A DNA stretch of 48,331 nt, taken from contig JAHZHZ010000010.1 in the NCBI GenBank assembly GCA_019419995.1, positions 1-48,331 on the forward strand, in the 5' to 3' direction. The notes beneath the pieces are model-generated. The model was not told where the DNA came from. It ran no database searches and saw nothing but the letters and a program-made list of their open reading frames with translations. The stretch's first letter is position 1. Every line of letters begins with the position of its first letter. Source of the stretch: Clostridiales bacterium. GTDB taxonomy: Bacteria > Bacillota > Clostridia > Christensenellales > Aristaeellaceae. A program made the translations under genes and the position numbers. Shown here in pieces: positions 42,537-48,331 of this stretch.

Positions 42537-43085
42537 ATGCCGGAGGCGAAGTTTGGGGCAGCGGGGATGGACGCGTTGGATGAAGTGCGCGCCATTTTGC
42601 GGAGCGTGGATGAGGATGAAATCGACAGGATGATGTCGGCCATGCAGTCTGCCGGACGGATCTTTTTTGCTGGTGCGGGCCGCTCGCGGCTGATGGTTTC
42701 CTGCATGGCGATGCGCTTTATGCAGTTGGGCGCTGAGGTGGCGCTGGTGGGAGAGGTTACCGCCCCCGCCATCACCGGACGGGATCTACTGGTGATTGTC
42801 TCGGGAAGCGGTGAAACACCCAGCATGACGGCCATGGCTGCGCAGGCCCGCAGACATGGCGCACGCGTGGGTGCCATCACGGGCAATGGGGAATCTTCAT
42901 TGGCAAAGCTCGCAGATGTGGTCATTGCGCTGACTGTGCCTTCGCACAGTTGCCAGATTGGGGCTTCCTCCTACGAACAGTCGTTGCTGGTGCTGGGCGA
43001 CGTGTTGGCGCTTCTGTATGCTCGACGTATGGGAATTCATGACCCCGACGCCGTGATGCGCAGCAGACACGCAAATCTGGAGTGA
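42537..43085 (+). CDS. hxlB: 6-phospho-3-hexuloisomerase
   Basis: A 182-residue SIS-domain isomerase converting 3-hexulose 6-phosphate to fructose 6-phosphate. Family features are RIFFAGAGRSRLMVSCMAMR, MQLGAEVALVGEVTAPAI, IVSGSGETPSMTAMA and a late SSYEQSLLVLGDVLAL. Length matches the family (about 180). AGGAGG lies just before the ATG. Pairing with hxlA makes a complete RuMP module. Confidence 0.92.
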   Translation: MPEAKFGAAGMDALDEVRAILRSVDEDEIDRMMSAMQSAGRIFFAGAGRSRLMVSCMAMRFMQLGAEVALVGEVTAPAITGRDLLVIVSGSGETPSMTAMAAQARRHGARVGAITGNGESSLAKLADVVIALTVPSHSCQIGASSYEQSLLVLGDVLALLYARRMGIHDPDAVMRSRHANLE

Positions 43086-43108
43086 TACGTATCGGGAGAG
43101 GATAGTTT

Positions 43109-44269
43109 GTGAAAAGGGCGGTCATATACGGTAGCGGAAATATTGGCCGCGGCTTTATGGGCAGGTTGTTTTTTGATTCTGGCTACGAAGTGGTGTTTTT
43201 GTCGCGCAGCCTTACTGCGGAATTTGATCGACGCGGCGGCTATATCGTGCGTTCACTTTCCAATGATGGCATGGAACAAAAGCTCATTGCTCCGGTTCGG
43301 GCTGTATCCGCCGGAACCGAAAGAGCCGCGGAGGAGATAGCCGGCTGCGATATTATGGCTACGGCTGTTGGCGTGCGCAACCTTGGGGCGATTGCACAGA
43401 AGATTGCGCAAGGCATTGTCAGGCGCATGGAAATTTCAGCTGTGCCTCTGGATATTTTGCTTTGTGAAAACCTTGTAGATGTGTCCGCTTATATGCGTGC
43501 GGAGATTTATCAATATTTGGGTCCATCGCAAAGGGAATGGGCGGAACATAATCTTGGACTTGTTGAGGTATCGGTGGGGTGTATTGTTCCCCAGATGAAC
43601 GGGGAGATCTGCCGCCAGGATCCTCTGCTGGTTTGTGTCGAACCATTTGACATTCTTCCGGTGGATCGCGATGCGTTTCGAGGCCCAATTCCGGATATCC
43701 ATGGGTTGATTCCTTTTTCGCCGTTTGAATACTGTATCGATCGCAAGCTGTTCGTCCATAACTGTGCTCACGCGGTGTGCGCCTATTTGGGTTACGCGGC
43801 AGGCTACTCTACGATTTGGGATTCCATCAGCGATCCTTGCATCGAACGCGACGTGCGCTCGGCAATGATGGCCGGCGCGCAATCGCTGGAGCGGAAATTT
43901 CCGGGGGTTGGATGGGAGAGCGTTGAAGAAAATGTATCGGGTTTTCTGGAGCGCATTCATAATCGCGCATTGGGCGACACGGTGGAGCGCGTTGGCGCGG
44001 ACCCGCTGAGAAAGCTGAGACGCAATGATCGCATAGTCGGTGCAGCTTTGTTTTGTCTGGAACAGGGCGTTGATCCGGCGCCTATACTCAAGGGACTCGC
44101 CGCGGCGCTTAAATTTTCCGGTCGCCACGACGATTCCGCAATGCAGTTGCAGACTGAGCTTCGGGAACGTGGACTTGAGTATGTAATTCAAAACCGCATG
44201 GGCGTTCAGCCAGAGGAAGAATTGTATGGAATGATTTTGGCTGCCTGTAAAAAGGCTTCTTCAACATGA
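43109..44269 (+). CDS. Mannitol-1-phosphate-dehydrogenase-like polyol phosphate dehydrogenase
   Basis: A 386-residue member of the polyol-specific long-chain dehydrogenases. The N-terminal NAD site is IYGSGNIGRGFMG, typical of MtlD. The catalytic K-x4-N-x2-H is in DRKLFVHNCAHAVCAYLG. GTG start with GAGAGG seven bases upstream. It follows hxlB by 23 bases in the same operon. It should interconvert a hexitol or pentitol phosphate with a ketose phosphate. Mannitol itself is doubtful, because there is no PTS gene here and the operon contains HPS and PHI. The substrate is open. Confidence 0.85.
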   Translation: MKRAVIYGSGNIGRGFMGRLFFDSGYEVVFLSRSLTAEFDRRGGYIVRSLSNDGMEQKLIAPVRAVSAGTERAAEEIAGCDIMATAVGVRNLGAIAQKIAQGIVRRMEISAVPLDILLCENLVDVSAYMRAEIYQYLGPSQREWAEHNLGLVEVSVGCIVPQMNGEICRQDPLLVCVEPFDILPVDRDAFRGPIPDIHGLIPFSPFEYCIDRKLFVHNCAHAVCAYLGYAAGYSTIWDSISDPCIERDVRSAMMAGAQSLERKFPGVGWESVEENVSGFLERIHNRALGDTVERVGADPLRKLRRNDRIVGAALFCLEQGVDPAPILKGLAAALKFSGRHDDSAMQLQTELRERGLEYVIQNRMGVQPEEELYGMILAACKKASST

Positions 44270-44326
44270 GATAATTTCCGCAAAAAAAATATTTTGAGAA
44301 ATTTATTGCACTATGCAGTCAAGACC

Positions 44327-44354
44327 TTGACATTTGCAAATGAACAATTATAAT
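44327..44354 (+). promoter_or_regulatory. Near-consensus promoter of importer 3
   Basis: TTGACA and TATAAT, both perfect, are separated by 16 bases. Transcription would start near 44361, leaving a leader of about 160 bases before the binding-protein gene. Confidence 0.8.
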
Positions 44355-44439
44355 TAAATTAAGTGCTTAACAGTATTATAACTTGCTGCTTGGCACGCTC
44401 GAGTCAGGATAGTAAGAGTACGCTGTGTGGATGAAATCC

Positions 44440-44458
44440 TACACAAAGCGCTTGTGTA
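44440..44458. promoter_or_regulatory. Inverted repeat in the leader of importer 3, candidate LacI/SorC operator
   Basis: TACAC and GTGTA arms flank AAAGCGCTT, which contains the palindromic core AAGCGCTT. The CG-centred layout resembles LacI-family operators, but it does not fit the cre consensus at the outer positions. It sits about 80 bases after the predicted transcription start. Confidence 0.4.
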
Positions 44459-44522
44459 CTGGCGGATTAAAATGCCCGGCAATTTAAAGCGGGTGTTTAA
44501 AAAATAGAAGGAGGTACCCTAA

Positions 44523-45527
44523 ATGAAAAAAATCCTTGCTCTTCTGTTGGTGGCTCTTATGGCTGTTGTCGCCATGCCGTTCGCGATGGCCGAAGGTGAT
44601 GGAGAGCCGATCGAGATCGCGGTGGTTATTAAGGCAACGGACTCCGACTTCTGGCAGCAGCTGCTGGTTGGCGCGCTCAACTTTGATTTTGAGCATGACG
44701 ATGTCCATGTGACTACCTATGGCCCGGTTTCTGAGGCAGACTACGTAGAACAGGCCACCATTCTGGACGGCGTTGTCGTTACCCATCCGGATGGCATCGT
44801 GCTCGCTCCCACCCTTGCCGACAACTGCAATGCCGGTATCGAAGAAGCGGCTGCTCTGGGCATTCCGGTGATCATTGCCGACAATACTCCCAGCACGGAC
44901 GCTTACACCACCGTCTATGCGACCGACGCCTATGCGGCCGGCGGACAGATGGCTGAGCTCTTCCTGAAGGAGCTTGAGAATCGCGGCAAGGAGCCCGTTG
45001 GCGTGATCGGCCTGATTTCCGCCATGGCTGGTTCCGACACTCTGATTAAGCGTGAGAGCGGTTTCGTTGATTATATCAAAGAGAACGCACCTGAAATCAC
45101 CGTTCTGGAGCCCGTCTATGTGGACAACGATATCCCCAAGGCCCTGACCGCTGCGGAGAATATCTATACTGCGAACCAGGACAAGCTGCTGGGCTACTTT
45201 GCCTCCAACAACTGCACTGGTGACGGCCTGTCCCAGTTCATGACTGAGAACAACCTGGGCGATCGCCTGATTGCCGTCGTGTTCGACTCTGACCCGGCTG
45301 AGATCACCGCTATTCGCGAAGGCCACGTGCTGGCTACTGCTATCCAGAGCCCCTACAACATGGGCTATCTGGGCTGCCAGGCGGTTTATGACATCGCCAC
45401 CGGAGCCAAGACTGCTGAGGACTTCGAGCGCTTCTACGACACCGGTGTCACCATTGTGACCGGCGAGAATGTCGATGATGAAGAGATGGTCGGCGTCATC
45501 GATCCTTTCACCCTTAAGCTCTATTAA
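44523..45527 (+). CDS. Sugar-binding protein of importer 3 (no lipobox)
   Basis: A 334-residue RbsB-class binding protein. The signal peptide MKKILALLLVALMAVVAM ends near AMAEG; no lipobox cysteine is present. The mature part has IAVVIKATDSDFWQQLLVGA, DGIVLAPTLADNCNAGI, VIIADNTPSTDA and FASNNCTGDGLSQF. AAGGAGG precedes the start. Strong promoter, ribosome site and smooth codon use fit high expression. Ligand unknown; the adjacent HPS/PHI and polyol-phosphate dehydrogenase genes suggest a sugar or polyol. Confidence 0.9.
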   Translation: MKKILALLLVALMAVVAMPFAMAEGDGEPIEIAVVIKATDSDFWQQLLVGALNFDFEHDDVHVTTYGPVSEADYVEQATILDGVVVTHPDGIVLAPTLADNCNAGIEEAAALGIPVIIADNTPSTDAYTTVYATDAYAAGGQMAELFLKELENRGKEPVGVIGLISAMAGSDTLIKRESGFVDYIKENAPEITVLEPVYVDNDIPKALTAAENIYTANQDKLLGYFASNNCTGDGLSQFMTENNLGDRLIAVVFDSDPAEITAIREGHVLATAIQSPYNMGYLGCQAVYDIATGAKTAEDFERFYDTGVTIVTGENVDDEEMVGVIDPFTLKLY

Positions 45528-45581
45528 TTTGAAATGGATCGAAGCAGAAAAGCATTATTGCTGACCTGAAAGCCTAGGGTT

Positions 45582-45633
45582 AAGGCAGAATTTGTATGAG
45601 CTTAGCAATAATCTCAGATAAGTTCTGCCTTTT
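45582..45633 (+). terminator. Hairpin between binding-protein and ATPase genes of importer 3
   Basis: AAGGCAGAA (45582-45590) pairs with TTCTGCCTT (45623-45631), with an inner TGAG/CTCA stem, followed by TTTCTC. It probably ends most transcripts after the binding-protein gene. Confidence 0.65.
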
Positions 45634-45665
45634 CTCAATACATCCAAGAAGGGAGCGGAGCTTTC

Positions 45666-47186
45666 ATGGGAGCTAACCAGAAAGAACTGGCCAGAATGGA
45701 AAATATATCCATGGAGTTTCCTGGAGTCAAGGCCCTTGATGGGGTTTCTTTCAATGTACTCGAGGGCGAGATCCATGCGCTGGTCGGTGAAAATGGCGCC
45801 GGTAAATCGACGCTTATAAAAATCCTGATGGGCGTGTATACGCCGACGGCGGGCAATTTGTATATCAATGGCAAACAGGCTCGCTATCATGGGCCGGCCG
45901 ATGCAATCGCTCAGGGCCTCGGAGCCGTTTATCAGGATATTACGTTGGCTGTCCACCTCACGGTGGGAGAGAACTTTTTCCTGGGCCATTTGCCAACCAA
46001 GGGCGGCAAGGTGGACTGGAAGCGCATCTTCGAAGATAGCCAGGCGACGCTGGATGATCTTAAAATCAATATTGATTCGAGAAGTCTCGTAAGAGATTTG
46101 ACAATCGGCCAGCAGGAAATGGTTTCAATTGCGAAGATCATTCATCAGAAAGCAAATATCATCGTCTTTGACGAGCCGACGGCACTTTTAACCAATGAGG
46201 AAGTGGAGATTCTCTTTAACCTCATCAACGACCTTAAAAAGCGTGGCTTTGGTATTATTTATATCTCGCATCGCATGGAGGAGATTTTCCAGCTATGCGA
46301 CAGAGTGACCATCCTTAAAAACGGCGTTTACGTTGATACGTTAAATGTCAGCGAGACGGATGAAAAGGAATTGGTTCGTTTGATGGTCGGCCGCTCCGTC
46401 CAGGATATGTATGGAATTCAGCACGCGCAGCTGGGAGATGTGAAGCTGGAAGTGCGCAATCTCACGGGCCCGCGGTTCAAAGATATATCCTTTAAAGTGC
46501 ATCGTGGAGAGATCTTCGGAATGTTTGGTCTCATAGGCGCGGGACGTACGGAGATTTGCCGAGCCATCTTCGGCGCAGATAAATATACCAGTGGTGAGAT
46601 CCTCATTGATGGTAAGCCGATCCGCAATACCAAGCCTTTGGATGGCATTCACAATTCCATTGCCTTTTTGACGGAGGATCGCCGGAAGGAAGGACTGTGC
46701 GGTCAACTGTCGGTAAAGCGGAATATCAACATGGCTTCTTATTCGCGCATCTCCAAGAAGGGTATTATTAGCCTGAAGAAAGAAGCACAGCGAGCTGATC
46801 AGTATGTACAAAGCCTGGCGATCAAGACCCCAACCATTGATTTCCGGGTTAAGAACCTCTCGGGCGGCAACCAGCAAAAGGTCGTTATCGGCCGATGGAT
46901 GTGCTGCAACAGTGATATCTTTATTTTCGATGAACCGACAGTCGGCGTGGACGTGGGCGCGAAGGTCGAAATTTACAAGCTCATTGAGGCGCTGATTGCC
47001 CAGGGAAAAGCCGTCATTTTGATCTCTTCCTATTTGCCGGAGGTCATGGGACTTTCCGACCGGGTGATGGTTATGTATGAGGGCAGGCAGACCGGTATTA
47101 TCGAAAAAGATGATTTCTATAACGCGGATGGTAAGCTGCGTGAGGACGCTGTCCTTGGCATGGCAGCCGGCATCAAGCAAAAATAG
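45666..47186 (+). CDS. RbsA-type tandem sugar ABC ATPase (importer 3)
   Basis: A 506-residue tandem ATPase. Domain 1 has GENGAGKSTLIKI, LTIGQQEMVSIAKII and IVFDEPTALLTNEE. Domain 2 has the degenerate GLIGAGRTEICRA, LSGGNQQKVVIGRWM and FIFDEPTVGVDVGA. The start follows a GGGAGCGGAG ribosome site. It couples to the permease that follows after 14 bases. Confidence 0.93.
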   Translation: MGANQKELARMENISMEFPGVKALDGVSFNVLEGEIHALVGENGAGKSTLIKILMGVYTPTAGNLYINGKQARYHGPADAIAQGLGAVYQDITLAVHLTVGENFFLGHLPTKGGKVDWKRIFEDSQATLDDLKINIDSRSLVRDLTIGQQEMVSIAKIIHQKANIIVFDEPTALLTNEEVEILFNLINDLKKRGFGIIYISHRMEEIFQLCDRVTILKNGVYVDTLNVSETDEKELVRLMVGRSVQDMYGIQHAQLGDVKLEVRNLTGPRFKDISFKVHRGEIFGMFGLIGAGRTEICRAIFGADKYTSGEILIDGKPIRNTKPLDGIHNSIAFLTEDRRKEGLCGQLSVKRNINMASYSRISKKGIISLKKEAQRADQYVQSLAIKTPTIDFRVKNLSGGNQQKVVIGRWMCCNSDIFIFDEPTVGVDVGAKVEIYKLIEALIAQGKAVILISSYLPEVMGLSDRVMVMYEGRQTGIIEKDDFYNADGKLREDAVLGMAAGIKQK

Positions 47187-47200
47187 AGGAGGAAGACAGC

Positions 47201-48205
47201 ATGTCTAATTCAGCTAACACCGCAAAAACTGCCAGAAAGCCCAGGCGTCTGTTTGCGGGATACGGAGTAGTGTTCATGGTATTGGTTGCGGTCATCGTGA
47301 TCATGTCGCTTGTCAATCGCAACTTTGCGACTTACAGCAACATCTATAACCTGGCTCGGTCTACCGCCGTTTACGGTATTGTTGCACTGGCAATGACTTT
47401 TGTCATTGTGACTGGTGGCATCGATCTGTCTGTTGGTACGCACGTGGGCCTTGCGGGCATGGTTGTGACGTTGTTGACCGTCTATGGCGGCTGGAACATT
47501 TTTGCTGCCATTGCGGTAGCCCTTCTTTCCTGCGCGGTTGCAGGTATCATCAATGGCGTGCTCATCTATGATGGTAAATTACCACCTTTCATTGCAACCA
47601 TGGGTATGATGACGGTGGTTCGCGCTGTGATTCTATTGATTTCGGGCGCTCGAAACATATCTGGCCTGGATAAGGGATTCACGGATTTTGCCAAGTCCAC
47701 CATCGGCTTCCCCGGCGTCGATCAATTTGGCAATCCCACCACTTTGGGCATACCGGTCATGGCACTGGTGTGGATTATCCTCATTGTTGTCTCCTGGTTG
47801 ATATTCCGCTACACCACGTTTGGCCGCAATGTCTTTGCCTGTGGATCTAACGTGGATGCCGCACGCCTGTCGGGTATTTCCGTTCGCAAGACGACCTATG
47901 GCGTCTATTTGCTGTCGGGTATATTTTGCGGTATCGGCGGTATTTTGCTCACCTCGCGCATGGCCAGCGGCATTCCCACGCTGGGCGATGGCTATGAGTT
48001 GGATGCCATTGCGGCGACCGTTATTGGCGGCGCATCCATGAGCGGCGGCGAAGGTTATATTGGCGGTACGGTGGTTGGTTCCATTCTGATTGCTACTATC
48101 GATAATGTGGGCACACTCTTTGGCCTTAATTCCAACTATACGGATATTATTATCGGCCTGTTGATCATTGTATCGGTTCTGATTGACCGCGCCAAGAAAA
48201 AGTGA
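47201..48205 (+). CDS. RbsC-type sugar ABC permease (importer 3)
   Basis: A 334-residue permease with about ten membrane helices. It contains IVTGGIDLSVGTHVGLAGM, FGRNVFACGSNVDAARLSGI and AIAATVIGGASMSGGEGYI. GAGGAGG lies upstream of the ATG. It is the last gene in the window and is followed by a GC-rich hairpin. Confidence 0.93.
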   Translation: MSNSANTAKTARKPRRLFAGYGVVFMVLVAVIVIMSLVNRNFATYSNIYNLARSTAVYGIVALAMTFVIVTGGIDLSVGTHVGLAGMVVTLLTVYGGWNIFAAIAVALLSCAVAGIINGVLIYDGKLPPFIATMGMMTVVRAVILLISGARNISGLDKGFTDFAKSTIGFPGVDQFGNPTTLGIPVMALVWIILIVVSWLIFRYTTFGRNVFACGSNVDAARLSGISVRKTTYGVYLLSGIFCGIGGILLTSRMASGIPTLGDGYELDAIAATVIGGASMSGGEGYIGGTVVGSILIATIDNVGTLFGLNSNYTDIIIGLLIIVSVLIDRAKKK

Positions 48206-48214
48206 TCTGAGTTT

Positions 48215-48248
48215 GCGGTCCGGCATCGTTTGGGCGCTGCCGGGCCGC
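48215..48248 (+). terminator. GC-rich hairpin after importer 3
   Basis: GCGGTCCGGCA (48215-48225) pairs with TGCCGGGCCGC (48238-48248), with one G-U. No T-run follows, so the terminator function is uncertain. The last 80 bases of the window hold no recognised gene. Confidence 0.5.
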
Positions 48249-48331
48249 ACTCAAACATGGAGCGCTGGTAGAGCACGGAAGTAAGTCCGTCTCGCTCCGC
48301 CCGCGCTTAAAATATGTTCTGGCGCATTCCG

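Noticed and set aside
44440..44458. Catabolite response element (cre)
   Set aside because: The core AAGCGCTT fits, but the outer TG/CA positions of the cre consensus do not, so it is reported only as a generic operator candidate.
48255..48305. tRNA-like or terminator-like fold near the window end (ACGGA/TCCGT hairpin)
   Set aside because: There is no acceptor-stem pairing, T-loop or anticodon-loop pattern of a tRNA, and no T-run.
1..48331. CRISPR arrays, insertion sequences, phage or plasmid features
   Set aside because: No regularly spaced repeats, transposase, integrase or terminal repeats were found. The three ABC operons resemble each other only as protein families.

Overview
The window looks like chromosome from a strictly anaerobic Bacillota of the class Clostridia with acetogen-type carbon metabolism. 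The evidence is a CODH/acetyl-CoA synthase cluster, oxygen-labile enzymes (glycyl radical enzyme and activase, corrinoid methyl transfer, polyferredoxin-like protein), RbsABC/XylFGH importers, YesM/YesN-type regulation, strong AGGAGG ribosome sites, and occasional TTG/GTG starts. The genus cannot be read from the sequence. No rRNA, tRNA, CRISPR array, insertion sequence or phage gene was seen.

Layout. (1) 1-3921: the start of acetyl-CoA synthase (cut by the window edge), cooC and the CODH catalytic subunit on the minus strand. A four-cluster ferredoxin is divergent to them. (2) 4202-17215, minus strand: a run of 11 genes, probably one or a few transcripts. It holds a methyltetrahydrofolate:corrinoid methyltransferase, a corrinoid protein, three URO-D-fold (MtaA/MtvB-like) methyltransferases, two FGGY sugar/polyol kinases, a zinc polyol dehydrogenase and a complete RbsABC-type importer. 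(3) 17538-21455, plus strand, divergent: an ASKHA corrinoid-reactivating [2Fe-2S] protein, a second corrinoid protein and a PucR-type regulator. (4) 22032-22736: an isolated cyclase-family hydrolase. (5) 23061-36783, plus strand: xylFGH, a glycyl radical enzyme with its activase, a membrane-anchored sugar-binding sensor with LytS/YesM kinase and YesN regulator, a xylulokinase, a KdsD-like SIS protein and a small cupin-like protein. (6) 37227-48205: a SorC regulator. A minus operon carries xylulokinase and split transketolase. A plus block carries 3-hexulose-6-phosphate synthase, 6-phospho-3-hexuloisomerase and a mannitol-phosphate-dehydrogenase-like enzyme, and then a third sugar ABC importer.

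How the parts may work together. Regions 1-3 contain every component of a four-part O-demethylase: methyltransferase I, corrinoid protein, methyltransferase II and activating enzyme. They lie beside CODH/ACS and are interleaved with a sugar importer, polyol dehydrogenase and two sugar kinases. My main hypothesis is a pathway for O-methylated sugars or polyols. The methyl group would go through corrinoid and tetrahydrofolate to acetyl-CoA, and the freed sugar would be oxidised or phosphorylated. The substrate is inferred, not shown. Region 5 resembles a xylose locus with its XylFII-LytS-YesN sensor, but it has no xylose isomerase and instead carries a glycyl radical enzyme with an atypical C-x-D active-site motif. 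Region 6 pairs formaldehyde-fixing (RuMP) enzymes with pentulose kinase and transketolase in a sugar-import setting.
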